64,000 nt of DNA from Dactylosporangium sp. AC04546 (GTDB lineage Bacteria; Actinomycetota; Actinomycetes; Mycobacteriales; Micromonosporaceae): NCBI RefSeq assembly GCF_022095675.1, contig NZ_JAHYSG010000068.1, positions 1-64,000 of the forward strand, read 5' to 3'. A program made the translations under genes and the position numbers. Shown in pieces: positions 1 to 10,143 of the stretch (its first letter is position 1; each line of letters begins with the position of its first letter). A model generated the notes under the pieces. It saw only the letters and a program-made list of their open reading frames with translations, was not told the DNA's origin and searched no databases.

Positions 1-852
1 GGCCAGGCGGACGCGGGGGCGGGGCTGACAGCGCGGGCAGGAGAACGACGAGCGGTTCATGAACGACTCGCGGCGGATCGCCGTGCCGCAGCGGTTGCAC
101 GGCAGGCCCTCGCGGCCGTAGGCGTTCAGGGAGCGTTCGAAGTAGCCGCTCTCGCCGTTGACGTTCACGTACAGGGCGTCGAAGCTCGTGCCGCCCTGGC
201 CGATCGCCTCGTGGAGCACGTCGCGGACGTGGCCGAGCAGGCGGCGGACCGCCGGGCGGGTCAGCAGCGACGTGTCCCGGGCGCCGTGCAGCGACGCCCG
301 CCACAGCGCCTCGTCGGCGTAGATGTTGCCGACGCCCGAGATCAGCGTCTGGTCCAGGATGGCGCGCTTGACCTCGGTACGACGCCGGCGCATGGCCGCC
401 ACGAACGCCTCGTCGGCGAAGAGGGGGTCCACCGGGTCGAGGGCGATGTGCGCCAGCTCGGCCGGCAGGACCGCGCCGCCGGACGACACGGCCAGGCCGC
501 CGAACGTGCGCTGGTCGACGAAGCGCAGCTCCGGGCCGTCGTCGTCGAACTGGAACCGGACGCGCAGGTGCGTCTCGTCGGGCGCGTCGACGGGCTGCAT
601 GAGCAGCTGGCCGGACATGCCGAGGTGGCCGATGAGGGCGTCCTCGTCGTCGAGGGGGAGCCAGAGGTACTTCCCGCGGCGCATCACCGTGCCCACCCGC
701 CGACCGGCGAGCAGGCTGGCGAAGTGCGCGGCGCCGGGCAGGTGCCGGCGCACGGCCCGGGGATGCAGCACCTCGACGGTGGCGATGCGCCGACCGGAGA
801 CCCATTTGTCGAGCCCGCGGCGGACGGTCTCGACCTCGGGAAGCTCGGGCAT
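1..852 (-). CDS. mutM: Formamidopyrimidine-DNA glycosylase (Fpg/MutM), C-terminus cut by window edge
   Basis: Base-excision repair enzyme that removes 8-oxoguanine and formamidopyrimidines and cleaves the AP site. The reading frame starts at ATG 852 with [10 protein letters not shown], giving the catalytic Pro2 and Glu3 of the family. The H2TH region ([17 protein letters not shown]) is present. The C-terminal zinc finger is complete, with Cys-x2-Cys-x16-Cys-x2-Cys spacing (CNRC...CPRC), so only a short tail after residue 284 lies outside the window. It follows the membrane mannosyltransferase gene by 8 bp and is the last gene of the rpmF-plsX-rnc block, the fpg-rnc association seen in mycobacteria. 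Identification is very secure. Confidence 0.97.
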   Translation of the reverse strand, partial: MPELPEVETVRRGLDKWVSGRRIATVEVLHPRAVRRHLPGAAHFASLLAGRRVGTVMRRGKYLWLPLDDEDALIGHLGMSGQLLMQPVDAPDETHLRVRFQFDDDGPELRFVDQRTFGGLAVSSGGAVLPAELAHIALDPVDPLFADEAFVAAMRRRRTEVKRAILDQTLISGVGNIYADEALWRASLHGARDTSLLTRPAVRRLLGHVRDVLHEAIGQGGTSFDALYVNVNGESGYFERSLNAYGREGLPCNRCGTAIRRESFMNRSSFSCPRCQPRPRVRLA

Positions 853-860
853 GTGGTCCC

Positions 861-2012
861 CTAGATCGCGTAGTGCCAGGCGGTGATGAGATACGAGCCG
901 TACCACAGCCCGAACGCGCCGCAGCCCGCCAAGACTAGCGCCGCCGTGCGCGGGCGGGCCCGGGCCAGGGCGACGGCCGGCGGCACCAGGATGAGCAGCG
1001 CGGGCACGAGCAGCCGAGGCTTGGAGTGGTAGTAGCCGCCCTGCCCCAGGACCAGCACGAGGACGAGCAGGCCGTAGACGGTGAGCGGCGGCCAGATGCG
1101 CATCGTGAGGGCGACGGCGGCGAGGATCACGACACCGATGACCATCCACGCGATGCTCACCTGGACCCAGCCGTCGCCGGCCCGCAGGGCGTCGCGCACG
1201 AACTTGAAACTGGACGTGCCGTAGTCGAACGTCGTGCCCCAGCCGGCCGTCTGGATGTCGAACCACGCGCCGAGGTCGCCGACACGCATGCCCACCCACA
1301 GCAGATAGGCGGGCACTCCGGCCAGCGCCACCAGGGCCGCCGCGACGGGTTTCCATGCGGCGGTACCGAGGGTGCCGCGCCCACGGTACAACGTGATCCC
1401 GGCGGCGACAGCGAGGGCGATCGCGGCCGCGGCACCGGTCGGCCGGGTCAATGCCGCCCCGAGCCCGAGCGCGCCGGCGAGCAGCCAGTCGCCCCGGTGC
1501 GCGAACAGCAGCATGCCGGCGACCAGCGCGGTGAACAGCGCCTCGGAGTACGCCATCGACAGGGCCATCGCCATCGGCTGCGTGCAGAACAGGGCGGTCA
1601 GGGCGAGACCGGCCCGCTCGTCGTAGAGCCGGGTGCCGAGCGCGCACAGCAGCACGGCCGCGGCGCCGCCCGCGATCCACGACACGGTGATCGCCGCCGT
1701 GGGGTAGTCGAGCCGCGTGACGAAGTGCGTCAGCCGCACGAGCATCGGGTAGCCGGGGAAGAACGCCAGGCCGTTGCCGACGAGGACGCCCTCGGCGTTG
1801 TAGGTGTACCCGGTCGGGTAGCCCTCCTCGGCCACCCGCACGAAGTGCCCGCCGTCCCAGGCGAGCAGCCGGTCGCGGACCTTGCCGTCGTCGGCCATCC
1901 ACCAGACCAGGCAGAGCTGCACGAGGCGGCTCAGCGCGTACAGGCCGAGCGGGTACGCCAGCAGGATCGAGGCGTTTCGCTTGCGCTCGAGCACCTCAGC
2001 GACCGGCGTCAT
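861..2012 (-). CDS. Membrane mannosyltransferase of the PIG-V/GT-C type
   Basis: A 383-residue polytopic membrane protein with about ten hydrophobic segments. The N-terminal loop after the first helix contains [18 protein letters not shown], resembling the luminal acidic (WD) loop of PIG-V/GPI mannosyltransferase II-like GT-C enzymes, which use polyprenyl-phosphate mannose. A related actinobacterial protein would mannosylate an extracytoplasmic lipid or glycan; the acceptor cannot be read from the sequence. Its ATG overlaps the end of rnc by 17 bp, so the two are probably translated from one message. Family assignment is good, substrate unknown. Confidence 0.8.
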   Translation of the reverse strand: MTPVAEVLERKRNASILLAYPLGLYALSRLVQLCLVWWMADDGKVRDRLLAWDGGHFVRVAEEGYPTGYTYNAEGVLVGNGLAFFPGYPMLVRLTHFVTRLDYPTAAITVSWIAGGAAAVLLCALGTRLYDERAGLALTALFCTQPMAMALSMAYSEALFTALVAGMLLFAHRGDWLLAGALGLGAALTRPTGAAAAIALAVAAGITLYRGRGTLGTAAWKPVAAALVALAGVPAYLLWVGMRVGDLGAWFDIQTAGWGTTFDYGTSSFKFVRDALRAGDGWVQVSIAWMVIGVVILAAVALTMRIWPPLTVYGLLVLVLVLGQGGYYHSKPRLLVPALLILVPPAVALARARPRTAALVLAGCGAFGLWYGSYLITAWHYAI

Positions 2013-2733
2013 CGCCGGCTTCCGCGGTGCCGTCGGCCTCGGCCGGTCGCTCCGACAGCTCGCGCCAGGCGGCCTCGGCCGCGCGCTGCTCGGCCTCCTT
2101 CTTGCTGCCGCCCTGCGACCCGCCGTAGCGCCGCTTGGCCACGATCACCCACGCGGTGAACCGCTTGGCGTGGTCGGGGCCCTCCTCGTCGATGCGGTAC
2201 TCCGGGACACCGAGGCCACGGCCGGCGGTGAGCTCCTGGAGGCTGGTCTTCCAGTCGAGGCCGGCACCACGGAGGGCGGCCTCGGCCATCAGCCCGTCGA
2301 ACAGCTTGTGGATCACCTGGGCCGTCTGATCCAGCCCGTACTGCAGGTAGACCGCGCCGATCAGCGCCTCGAGCGTGTCGGCGAGAATGCTGGCCTTGTC
2401 GCGGCCCCCGGTGGCCTCCTCGCCCCGGCCGAGCAGCAGGTAGGGCCCGATGCCGTCGGGGCCCAGCCGGCGGGCGACGTCCGCCAGCGCGCGCATGTTG
2501 ACCACGCTCGCGCGCAGCTTGGCCAGCTGCCCCTCGGCCAGGTCTGGGTGGTTGTGGAACAGGGCGGTGGTGATCACGACGCCGAGCACCGCGTCGCCCA
2601 GGAACTCCAGGCGCTCGTTGGTGGGCAGGCCGCCGTTCTCGTAGGCGTAGGAGCGGTGGGTCAGCGCGCGCCGCAGCATGTCGGGGTCGAATTCGACGCC
2701 GAAGGCGTCCTCGAGCTGGGTCGGTTTCTTCAC
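1996..2733 (-). CDS. rnc: Ribonuclease III
   Basis: Double-strand-specific endoribonuclease that processes rRNA precursors and structured mRNAs. The 245-residue protein has the RNase III signature [12 protein letters not shown] (residues 40-51, with E40, E43 and D47) and the second metal-binding pair D119/E122 in [13 protein letters not shown] double-stranded RNA-binding domain follows from about residue 165, ending in [15 protein letters not shown]. The start ATG overlaps the plsX stop by 4 bp, so translation is likely coupled. The length and every key residue are normal for an active enzyme. Confidence 0.97.
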   Translation of the reverse strand: MKKPTQLEDAFGVEFDPDMLRRALTHRSYAYENGGLPTNERLEFLGDAVLGVVITTALFHNHPDLAEGQLAKLRASVVNMRALADVARRLGPDGIGPYLLLGRGEEATGGRDKASILADTLEALIGAVYLQYGLDQTAQVIHKLFDGLMAEAALRGAGLDWKTSLQELTAGRGLGVPEYRIDEEGPDHAKRFTAWVIVAKRRYGGSQGGSKKEAEQRAAEAAWRELSERPAEADGTAEAGDDAGR

Positions 2734-3746
2734 GAGCGCTCTCCCAGTTGGTCACGGATGGTCAGGCCGCCGGCCGAGGAGAGTTCGGTCAGCAGATCGT
2801 CGGCGAGCGCCGTGACGGCAGGGATGATGCCGTCGCGGTGCAGTCGGGCGGCGAGGGCGATGCCGTCGGCGATGTCGGGGCCGGTGGCGGCGCCGTGGCA
2901 GACCACGACGTCGCCGACGACGCCGAGCAGCACGGCTGCCGCCTCATGGTCACGGGTGCCCCGCAGGGCGCCCTCGATGCCCTTGAGCAGGACGTTGCCG
3001 GTGAACCCGTCGGTGATCACAACGTCGGCCGAGCCGCCGCGGGCCACGTCGTGCCCCTCGACCAGGCCGACGTACCGGCCGTCGCCGGGCAGCGGGATGT
3101 CGGACAGGGCGATGGAGACCGCGCGGCGCAGCCGGTCGCCCTTGCCGGGCTCGCTGCCGATCGACAGCAGGCCGACACGCGGCTCGGCGATGCCGAGCGC
3201 GACGCGGGCGTAGGCGGCGCTGAGCACGGCGTGCTGCACCAGCTCCAGCATGGTGGCGTCGAGGGTGACCCCGACGTCGGCGAGCAGCACCGGGCCGTGC
3301 GGCGTGGGCAGCGCGGCGGCGAGCCCCGGGCGGCGGACGCCGCCCAGGCGGCCCAGGACGTGGGCGGAGGCGGCGACGGCGGCGCCGCTGGAGCCGGCGG
3401 AGACCATGCCGTGGGCCCGGCCGGCGAAGACCGTCTCGGCGGACGCGCGGACCGTCGACTCCCGCCGGATGTTGCGCAGCGGGGAGTCGGCCATGCCGAT
3501 GCGGCTCTCGACGACGATGACACTGACGCGCTCGCGGTCGTGGACCGCGAGCGCGCCGATGACCTCGTCGGCCGCGGCCTGCGGCCCGACGAGGACGAGG
3601 TGGAGGTCTGGATCGGCGCTGCATGCGCGCAGAGCGCCGTCAACCACGACGGCGGGAGCCCCGTCCCCGCCGAGGAGGTCGACGGCGATCCGCGCGACGC
3701 CGGACGGGGGCTTCCCGCCGTGCGGCGATCGGTCGGATCGCGTCAC
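2730..3746 (-). CDS. plsX: Phosphate acyltransferase PlsX-like
   Basis: Predicted to convert acyl-ACP and phosphate into acyl-phosphate for the first step of phosphatidic acid synthesis. The 338-residue protein begins its domain with [22 protein letters not shown], matching the PlsX N-terminal AvDamGGD pattern, and contains [18 protein letters not shown] and [18 protein letters not shown]. Actinobacterial copies are divergent, and this one has Leu-Leu in place of the usual Ala-Met in the first motif. The start is GTG 3746. It sits between rpmF and rnc, the conserved rpmF-plsX-rnc arrangement of many bacteria. Confidence 0.9.
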   Translation of the reverse strand: MTRSDRSPHGGKPPSGVARIAVDLLGGDGAPAVVVDGALRACSADPDLHLVLVGPQAAADEVIGALAVHDRERVSVIVVESRIGMADSPLRNIRRESTVRASAETVFAGRAHGMVSAGSSGAAVAASAHVLGRLGGVRRPGLAAALPTPHGPVLLADVGVTLDATMLELVQHAVLSAAYARVALGIAEPRVGLLSIGSEPGKGDRLRRAVSIALSDIPLPGDGRYVGLVEGHDVARGGSADVVITDGFTGNVLLKGIEGALRGTRDHEAAAVLLGVVGDVVVCHGAATGPDIADGIALAARLHRDGIIPAVTALADDLLTELSSAGGLTIRDQLGERS

Positions 3747-3759
3747 CCGGATCCGGTGG

Positions 3760-3933
3760 TCAGACCTCGATGACCTGGCGGCCGTTGTACGTGCCGCAGA
3801 CCGAGCAGGCAGCGTGGGGCAGCTTCGGCGAGCGGCACTGCGGGCACGGCTGGGTGGAGACCGCGACGGCCTTCCACTGGCTCCGGCGGGCCCGGGTGTT
3901 GCTGCGCGACATCTTCCGCTTGGGAACGGCCAC
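3760..3933 (-). CDS. rpmF: 50S ribosomal protein bL32
   Basis: A 57-residue ribosomal protein starting at GTG 3933, preceded by an AGGAG ribosome-binding site. The start MAVPKRKMSRSNTRARRSQW is diagnostic of bL32. Cysteines 30, 33, 43 and 46 form the Cx2C...Cx2C zinc ribbon, so this is the zinc-binding (C+) form. It lies 5 bp after yceD and 13 bp before plsX, the usual arrangement linking ribosome assembly to lipid synthesis. A longer in-frame extension upstream overlaps yceD and is not real. Confidence 0.97.
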   Translation of the reverse strand: MAVPKRKMSRSNTRARRSQWKAVAVSTQPCPQCRSPKLPHAACSVCGTYNGRQVIEV

Positions 3934-3938
3934 GGGTC

Positions 3939-4502
3939 TTACTCCTCTGACGTCTTGATCTGGGACAGGGCGGCCCAGCGCGGGTCGAGCTGCTCGTGCG
4001 TGTGGCCTTCGGGCAGCTCGTCGAGCGGCACCCCGCAGTCGGGGCACAGCCCTGGGCAGTCTTCGCGGCACACGGGATTGGCGGCCAGGGAGAGCACCAC
4101 CGCGTCCCGCAGTGCCGGCTCCAGGTCGATCAGATCGCCCTGCAGCCGACCGACCTCGTCCTCGTCGGTCGTCTCGTCCGTCGTGCTGTGCTCATAGGCA
4201 TAGAACTCTTGGATCGGGACGTCCAGCGTGTCGCTGATCGGACGTAGGCAGCGTCCGCACTCGCCCGCCAGCGGGCCGGTGACGATGCCGGAGACGAGCA
4301 CGCCTTCTGACACCGACTCCATGCGCAGCTGGAGGTCGAGCTCGGCGCCCTGGGGCACGCCGATCAGCTCCAGGCCGAGGTCTTGAGGTGCCGGCACCTT
4401 CCGGGAGACCGCATGCAGAGCGCCCGGTCGGCGTGGGAGGTCTCTCGTCTCGAGGACCAGCGGCGACCGGGGATCCAGGTGCGGGTGCGGTTGGTGTGGC
4501 AT
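3939..4502 (-). CDS. yceD: YceD/DUF177 family protein (23S rRNA accumulation)
   Basis: A 187-residue protein of the YceD family, which is needed for normal 23S rRNA accumulation and is almost always encoded just before rpmF. Visible features are the central GECGRCLRPI motif (first CxxC) and a C-terminal cysteine cluster CREDCPGLCPDCG, which together could bind a metal ion. Between them lies an acidic stretch (TTDETTDEDE). The start ATG 4502 has a GGAAAG sequence just upstream. Family assignment rests on the motifs and the neighbouring rpmF; the biochemical role is known only by analogy. Confidence 0.92.
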   Translation of the reverse strand: MPHQPHPHLDPRSPLVLETRDLPRRPGALHAVSRKVPAPQDLGLELIGVPQGAELDLQLRMESVSEGVLVSGIVTGPLAGECGRCLRPISDTLDVPIQEFYAYEHSTTDETTDEDEVGRLQGDLIDLEPALRDAVVLSLAANPVCREDCPGLCPDCGVPLDELPEGHTHEQLDPRWAALSQIKTSEE

Positions 4503-4601
4503 CTTTCCAGACTCCGGCCAGGCAGGGCCGACGGACTAGGCTACCTGAGCGGCAGATCTTCCGTCGAATCGCCCCTACCTTACCGCGCTTTTCCCCGGGC
4601 C

Positions 4602-5102
4602 CTAGAAGGGCAGTGGCCGGTCATCCTCGCCGGACGGGGTGAACGAGCCGATCTCCCGCAGCGCGTGCATCTTGTCCCGCCCGCGCTCGATCGAGGCGAG
4701 CGACCGGGTGAGGAACTGCTCGAAGTTGGCCAGCGCCGTGTCGACGTAGTCGTCGACCTCGTCGCGCAGCCGCTGCGTCTCGGCGCGAGCCTCGTTGATC
4801 ATCCGCGACGCCTCATGCTCGGCCGAGACGACGATCTCGTTGATCGACACGAGCCGGGTGTGCTCGGACTCGGCCTCCGAGATGATCCGCTCGGCCTCGC
4901 GCCGCCCGGCGTCGACGATCTTGTCCCGCTCGTCGAGCAGCGCCGTCGCCCGCCGCAGTTCCCCCGGCAGGTCGGCGCGCAACTGGTCGAGCAGGTTGAT
5001 CATCTCGGCCCGGTCGAATACGAAGTTGCTCCGCGACATCGGTGCCGACCGGGCCTGCTCAACCAGCGTGATGATCTGGTCGATTGTCTCGAGCGGATCC
5101 AC
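4602..5102 (-). CDS. DivIVA-like coiled-coil protein
   Basis: A 166-residue protein, mostly charged heptad-like helix (about residues 45-130), matching the actinobacterial protein encoded upstream of yceD-rpmF-rnc (Rv2927c in M. tuberculosis). The N-terminus MDPLETIDQIITLVEQARSAP and the SRSNFVFDRAEMINLLDQL segment are characteristic. These proteins are related to DivIVA/Wag31 and are thought to act at the septum or pole, but the role of this branch is uncertain. The start is GTG 5102 with AGGAG upstream. It is separated from yceD by 99 bp. Confidence 0.85.
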   Translation of the reverse strand: MDPLETIDQIITLVEQARSAPMSRSNFVFDRAEMINLLDQLRADLPGELRRATALLDERDKIVDAGRREAERIISEAESEHTRLVSINEIVVSAEHEASRMINEARAETQRLRDEVDDYVDTALANFEQFLTRSLASIERGRDKMHALREIGSFTPSGEDDRPLPF

Positions 5103-5192
5103 CTGCGGTCACTCCTGTCCCAACGTCGAACGACGTAACCATCATGCGGCCCGATCCACGGTGCCGCTTTATCGCCACTCGGGTTTTGAGCC

Positions 5193-5690
5193 TCAGTTTC
5201 GTGACGGTTGGCCGGTGGCGGCGAACCGTTCACGCAGGCGATTCGCCACCAGATCGGGTACATGCGGCGAAATGTCGCCGCCCCACTTGGCGACCTCTTT
5301 GATCAGGCTCGACGAGACGAACGAGAACTTCGGGTTGGTCGGCATGAACAGCGTCTCGATGCCGCCGAGCCCCAGGTTCATCTGGGCCATCTGCAGCTCG
5401 TAGTCGAAGTCGCTGGCCACCCGCACACCCTTGACGATCGCGCCGATCTCGTTGGCGTGGCAGAACTCGACCAGCAGACCCTGGAACGCGTCGACCCGGA
5501 CGTTCGGATACGGGGCGACCACCTCGGCGAGCATCTCCAGCCGCTCGTCGACGGTGAAGAGTCCCGCCTTGCTCTGGTTGATCAGCACCGCGACGACAAC
5601 CTCGTCGAACATCTTCGATGCGCGTCCGACGATGTCAAGGTGCCCGTTCGTGACCGGATCGAACGAACCCGGACAGACCGCGCGCCTCAT
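5193..5690 (-). CDS. coaD: Phosphopantetheine adenylyltransferase
   Basis: Catalyses the penultimate step of coenzyme A synthesis, 4'-phosphopantetheine plus ATP to dephospho-CoA. The 165 residues match the family length. The nucleotidyltransferase T/HxGH motif is seen in PGSFDPVTNGHLDIVGRA, and the C-terminal ATP-binding motif in FVSSSLIKEVAKWGGD. The intermediate KGVRVASDFDYELQMAQMN block is also typical. It lies 58 bp downstream of rsmD, the usual rsmD-coaD pair. Confidence 0.98.
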   Translation of the reverse strand: MRRAVCPGSFDPVTNGHLDIVGRASKMFDEVVVAVLINQSKAGLFTVDERLEMLAEVVAPYPNVRVDAFQGLLVEFCHANEIGAIVKGVRVASDFDYELQMAQMNLGLGGIETLFMPTNPKFSFVSSSLIKEVAKWGGDISPHVPDLVANRLRERFAATGQPSRN

Positions 5691-5748
5691 TGCACCAGCC
5701 CAAGCCTCATGAGCGGGGACCGTACCAAAGGCTCTCTAAAGGTTTGCG

Positions 5749-6315
5749 TCAGCCATCCGGGTCGCGTCGGGCATACCACAGCGTCGTCTCGCCGTACCGC
5801 CGCTCGGCGTGCTCCCGCAGACCCTCCGGCCAGGCCATCGGCGCGCCCCGGCTGGACCGCTCGACGACCACGACGGCGTCGCCGGCGAGCCACCGCTCGA
5901 CCAGCGCCCGCAGCACCTCGTGGACCCGCTCGTCGGCCACCGCATACGGCGGGTCGAGGAACACCACGTCGTAGGGCTCGTCGGGGGTGCCGGCCAGCAG
6001 CCGCTCGACCTTGTCGGCGACCAGCCGGACCCGGTCCCCCACGCCGAGCGCCGCGATGTTGGACCGCGCGATCCGGGCCGCCTTGGCGTCGGCCTCGGCC
6101 AGCAGGACGTGGACGGCCCCGCGCGAGCAGGCCTCCAGCCCGACCGCGCCCGAGCCGGCGTAGAGGTCGGCGAAGCGGGCGCCGTCGAGGTCGGCGACGT
6201 GGTCCAGGGTGCTGAACAACGCCTCGCGGACCCGGTCGGAGGTCGGGCGGGTGCCCTGGCCGGCCGGCACGGTGAGCCGCCTGCCGCCGAGCGCGCCGGC
6301 GACGATGCGCGTCAT
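5749..6315 (-). CDS. rsmD: 16S rRNA (guanine(966)-N2)-methyltransferase
   Basis: SAM-dependent methyltransferase that modifies G966 of 16S rRNA. The 188-residue protein starts MTRIVAGALGGRRL, typical of RsmD, has the SAM-binding glycine loop DLYAGSGAVGLEA, and the N6/N2-methyltransferase catalytic motif DPPY in VFLDPPYAV. Its ATG shares one base with the recG stop codon (TGATG), so the two genes are translationally linked, and coaD follows. Confidence 0.97.
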   Translation of the reverse strand: MTRIVAGALGGRRLTVPAGQGTRPTSDRVREALFSTLDHVADLDGARFADLYAGSGAVGLEACSRGAVHVLLAEADAKAARIARSNIAALGVGDRVRLVADKVERLLAGTPDEPYDVVFLDPPYAVADERVHEVLRALVERWLAGDAVVVVERSSRGAPMAWPEGLREHAERRYGETTLWYARRDPDG

Positions 6316-8510
6316 CAGCCCTTCTCCAGATACTCGGCGCGCTCCTCGTCGACGAGCCGCGCGATCGTGGCGGCGAGGCCGGGGTGCCGCTGCAGCTCCG
6401 GGTCCTCGTCGATCAGCTCGATCGCCTGGGCCCGCGCCTCGCCGATCAGGTCGGCGTCGCGCTGGAGCGACAGCAGACGCAGGTGGGAGCGGTGGCCGGA
6501 CTGGGCCGCGCCGAGCACGTCGCCCTCGCGCCGCTGCTCCAGGTCAAGCTCGGCGAGCTTGAACCCGTCGGTCGTCGACGCCACGGCGTCGAGCCGGGCC
6601 CGGGCCGGGGTGCCCTCGCCGGCGTCGGTGACGAGCAGGCACAGCCCGGGCGCGCTGCCCCGGCCGACCCGGCCGCGCAGCTGGTGCAGCTGGGAGACAC
6701 CGAACCGGTCCGCATCCATGATCACCATCATGGTCGAGTTGGGCACGTCGACGCCCACCTCGATCACCGTGGTCGCGACCAGCACGTCGAGGTCGCCCGC
6801 CGCGAACGAGCGCATCACCGCGTCCTTCTCGTCGGCCGGCAGCCGGCCGTGCAGGATGCCGATCCGCAGCCCGTGCAGCGGGCCGTCCTCCAGCTCGGGC
6901 GCCACGTCGAGCACCGCCAGCGGGGGCCGACGGCCGTCGTCGCCGACGGCGGCGTCCTCGCCCTCCGACTTCGCGTCGCCGATGCGCGGGCACACCACGT
7001 ACGCCTGGTGCCCCTTCGCGACCTCCTCACGCAGGCGGCGCCAGGCCCGGTCGAGGAAGGCCGGCTTCTCGGAGACCGGCACGACGTGGGAGGCGATCGG
7101 CGAGCGGCCCTTGGGCAGCTGGCTCAGCACCGACGTCTCCAGGTCGCCGAAGACGGTCATGGCGACGGTGCGCGGGATCGGTGTGGCGGTCATCACCAGG
7201 ACGTGCGGCGGCTGGTCGGCCTTGGCCCGCAGGGCGTCGCGCTGCTCGACGCCGAAGCGGTGCTGCTCGTCGACCACGATCAGCCCGAGGTCGGCGAAGT
7301 CGACCCCCTCGTAGAGCAGGGCGTGCGTGCCGACCACGATCCCGGCGGCGCCGCTGCGCAGGTCCTCCTGCACCTTGCGGCGGGCGGCCGCGCCCAGCGA
7401 GCCGGTGAGCAGCGCGACCCGGGTGGCCTGGTCGGCCGCGTCGAGCTCCCCCGCCCGGGCCATGGCGCCGAGCAGGTCGGCCACGTTGCGGTGGTGCTGG
7501 GCGGCCAGCACCTCGGTCGGCGCGAGCATCGCGGCCTGGCCGCCGGCGTCGACCACCTGGAGCATCGCCCGCAGCGCGCAGAGCGTCTTGCCGGAGCCGA
7601 CCTCGCCCTGTAACAGCCGGTGCATGGGGTGGGCCCGGGACAGGTCGGCGGCGATCTCGTCGCCCACGTCGCGCTGGCCCCGCGTCAGCTCATAGGGCAG
7701 GCCCGCGTCGAACGCCGCCAGCAGCCCGTCGGCGCGGCGCGGCCGGGGCTCGGCCGGCCAGTCCTCGGCCCGCTTCTTGCGCTGGACCAGGGTCAGCTGG
7801 AGGGCGAACGCCTCGTCCCACTTCAGCCGCCGCCTCGCCTTGGCCAGCGACGCCTGCGACTCGGGCCGGTGGATCTCACGCAGGGCCTTGTCGAGCGCCG
7901 ACAGGTTGCGCTGGGCCCGGATCGTCGCCGGGACCGGGTCGGGCGTCGGCGGCAGCACGTCGAGCACGGTCCGCACGGCGGCGGCGATCCGCCAGGTCGG
8001 GACCTTGGCCGACGCCGGATACACCGGGATGATCGCCCCGGCGAACTCCTCGACGGCCTCCTCGCCCTCGCCGGCGTCGAGCAGCACGTAGTCGGGCTGG
8101 TTGAGCTGAAGCTTGTGGTTGAACCGGCCGACCTTGCCGGAGAACAGCCCCCACCGGCCCGGGCGCAGCTGGTTTTCCCGCCAGGGCTGGTTGAAGAACG
8201 TGACGCTGATCTCACCGCCGCTGTCGTCGCCGATCACCGCCTCGACCAGCGAGCCGCGCTTGCCCCGCGTCGCGCCGCGCTGCTGGGTGAACTGCCGCGC
8301 GTTGACCCGCTTGACCTGGCCGAACACGGTCACGTCCGTGTCGATCTCCAGCGCCCGGATGTCGGTGTGCTCGCCGCGCTCCTCGTAGCGGCGGGGGAAG
8401 TGGTAGACGAGGTCGCCGACCGTCTGCAGGCCGAGGCTCTCGCCGAGCAGCTTGGCGCCGGCGCCCCCGACCACCTTCTGCAGCGGCGTGGACAGGTCGA
8501 TCTCGGTCAA
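6315..8510 (-). CDS. recG: ATP-dependent DNA helicase RecG
   Basis: Branch-migration helicase that remodels stalled forks and Holliday junctions. The 731-residue protein has an N-terminal wedge/OB region, Walker A in LLQGEVGSGKT, the DEQH motif II in IVVDEQHRFGVEQR, motif III MTATPIPRT and motif VI QLRGRVGRG. The start appears to be TTG 8510, four bases after the preceding gene's stop, so a rare initiation codon is used in a coupled setting. A small acidic insertion (KSEGEDAAVGDDG) separates two helicase motifs. Confidence 0.97.
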   Translation of the reverse strand: MTEIDLSTPLQKVVGGAGAKLLGESLGLQTVGDLVYHFPRRYEERGEHTDIRALEIDTDVTVFGQVKRVNARQFTQQRGATRGKRGSLVEAVIGDDSGGEISVTFFNQPWRENQLRPGRWGLFSGKVGRFNHKLQLNQPDYVLLDAGEGEEAVEEFAGAIIPVYPASAKVPTWRIAAAVRTVLDVLPPTPDPVPATIRAQRNLSALDKALREIHRPESQASLAKARRRLKWDEAFALQLTLVQRKKRAEDWPAEPRPRRADGLLAAFDAGLPYELTRGQRDVGDEIAADLSRAHPMHRLLQGEVGSGKTLCALRAMLQVVDAGGQAAMLAPTEVLAAQHHRNVADLLGAMARAGELDAADQATRVALLTGSLGAAARRKVQEDLRSGAAGIVVGTHALLYEGVDFADLGLIVVDEQHRFGVEQRDALRAKADQPPHVLVMTATPIPRTVAMTVFGDLETSVLSQLPKGRSPIASHVVPVSEKPAFLDRAWRRLREEVAKGHQAYVVCPRIGDAKSEGEDAAVGDDGRRPPLAVLDVAPELEDGPLHGLRIGILHGRLPADEKDAVMRSFAAGDLDVLVATTVIEVGVDVPNSTMMVIMDADRFGVSQLHQLRGRVGRGSAPGLCLLVTDAGEGTPARARLDAVASTTDGFKLAELDLEQRREGDVLGAAQSGHRSHLRLLSLQRDADLIGEARAQAIELIDEDPELQRHPGLAATIARLVDEERAEYLEKG

Positions 8511-8514
8511 CGGT

Positions 8515-10143
8515 TCACTCCACTCCCACCAGCAGCGGGTAGTGCGGCTGGCCGCCCTCGTAGCACTGCACCTCGACGAACGGCCAGGCCGCGGCGACGT
8601 GCTCGCGCAGCGCGTCGGCCAGCCCGTCGGGCGCGTCCTGCCCGGCGATGAGCGTCACCAGCTCGCCGCCGCCCGACAGCATCCGGTCGAGCAGGCGCTG
8701 CCCGGTGCCCGGCAGGTCGTCGCCGATGATGTTGACCTCGCCGTCGACGATGGCCAGCACGTCGCCCGGCTGGCATCGCCCGGCGACGGTGAGCGCCTCG
8801 CGGCTGGCCACGGTCAGCTCGGCCGACCGGCATCGGGCCGCGGCCTCGGCCATGGCGATGACGTCGTCCTCGAACCGCCGCTGCGGATCTCGTACCGCCA
8901 GGGCGGCCAGCGCCTGCACCGGCGAGCGGGTCGGCACCACCCCGGCCCGGATGCCTTCGGCCCGCGCCTCCGCGGCCGCGGCCGTCGCCACCGCCAGCAC
9001 GTTGGGATCGTTGGGCAGCACGACCACGCGCTCCGCGCCGGTGCGCCGGATCGCCTCGAGCAGCTCCCCGGTCGACGGCGTGCCGCCGACGACGGTCGCC
9101 CCCTCGCCGGCCATCAGCTCGCCCAGCCCGGCCCCGCCGCACACCACGACGACCCCGCGCGGCCCGAGCGCGAGCTCGTGCTGGCGCACCCGCACCTGGT
9201 CGGCGAAGCGCGTCACCGCGATCCGGCTGGGCCGCCCCGCCTCGACGCCGGCCTCGATGGCCGCCCCGATGTCGTTGACGTGGACGTGGACGTGCCAGGT
9301 GCGGTCGTCGCCGACGACCACGAGGGAGTCACCGAGCGGCATGAGCCGGTGCTTCAGCCCGCGCACCGCCTCGGCGGGCGCCTCCAGCAGATACTGCACC
9401 TCGTAGGCGAACTCGTCGGACCCCGCCTCACGCTCCATCTCGCCGCTCGCGCCGCGGACCCCGCGCGCCGGGGCGAAGTCGTCGTCCGGCATGCGCTCCC
9501 CGGTGACGGTCTCGACCAGCGCGTCGAGCAGCACGACGAACCCACGCCCGCCCGCGTCGACCACACCCGCCCGGGCGAGCGCCGGCAGCTGCTCGGGCGT
9601 GCGCGCGAGCGCGATGCGTGCCCCGTGCGCGGCGGCGCGGGCCACGGCCCGGACCCCACCGCCACGCTGCCCGTCCGGCCGCTCCGCCCCGTTGACGCTC
9701 TCGGCGGCGGTCAGCGCGGCCCGGGCGGCGGCGACGCCCACGGTCAGCACGGTGCCCTCGACCGGTGCCGCCACCGCCTCATACGCCGTCCTGGCCGCGT
9801 GGTCCAGGGCTCTGGCCAGTGCGGCACCGTCGACCGCCGCGACACCTTCGAGCGACTCGGCCAGGCCCTTGAAGACCTGCGCCAGGATGATGCCCGAGTT
9901 GCCCCGGGCGCCGAGCAGCGCGCCGCGGGCCACCCGCCGCAGCACCGCACCGATCGGCTCGTCCCCCGCCGCGTCGGCGGCCTCGACCGCCGCGGCCAGG
10001 GTCAGCATCATGTTGGTGCCGGTGTCGCCGTCGGGCACCGGATAGACATTGAGTGCGTTGATCTCGGCCTCGTGCCGGCGCAGGGCACCGAGGCCGGTGG
10101 CACACCACCGGCGGACGGCGGCGGCGTCCACACTGTCTGGCAC
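8515..10143 (-). CDS. DAK2-domain protein (YloV/FakA-like)
   Basis: A 542-residue protein beginning with a DAK2/DhaL nucleotide-binding domain: ALNVYPVPDGDTGTNMMLTL carries the two metal-coordinating aspartates and GARGNSGIILAQ is the phosphate-contacting loop. The rest is the DegV-like/YloV C-terminal region. Homologues in Firmicutes (FakA) phosphorylate fatty acids bound to FakB; in Actinobacteria the role is not settled. I chose GTG 10143 because the conserved region starts right after it. An ATG at 10224 in the same frame is possible. It precedes recG by 4 bp and is divergent from rpmB. Confidence 0.85.
   Translation of the reverse strand: MPDSVDAAAVRRWCATGLGALRRHEAEINALNVYPVPDGDTGTNMMLTLAAAVEAADAAGDEPIGAVLRRVARGALLGARGNSGIILAQVFKGLAESLEGVAAVDGAALARALDHAARTAYEAVAAPVEGTVLTVGVAAARAALTAAESVNGAERPDGQRGGGVRAVARAAAHGARIALARTPEQLPALARAGVVDAGGRGFVVLLDALVETVTGERMPDDDFAPARGVRGASGEMEREAGSDEFAYEVQYLLEAPAEAVRGLKHRLMPLGDSLVVVGDDRTWHVHVHVNDIGAAIEAGVEAGRPSRIAVTRFADQVRVRQHELALGPRGVVVVCGGAGLGELMAGEGATVVGGTPSTGELLEAIRRTGAERVVVLPNDPNVLAVATAAAAEARAEGIRAGVVPTRSPVQALAALAVRDPQRRFEDDVIAMAEAAARCRSAELTVASREALTVAGRCQPGDVLAIVDGEVNIIGDDLPGTGQRLLDRMLSGGGELVTLIAGQDAPDGLADALREHVAAAWPFVEVQCYEGGQPHYPLLVGVE

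Noticed and set aside
1026..2159. Long plus-strand frames across the mannosyltransferase and rnc genes
   Set aside because: Low-complexity Arg/His/Gly products overlapping well-supported minus-strand genes; no family similarity.
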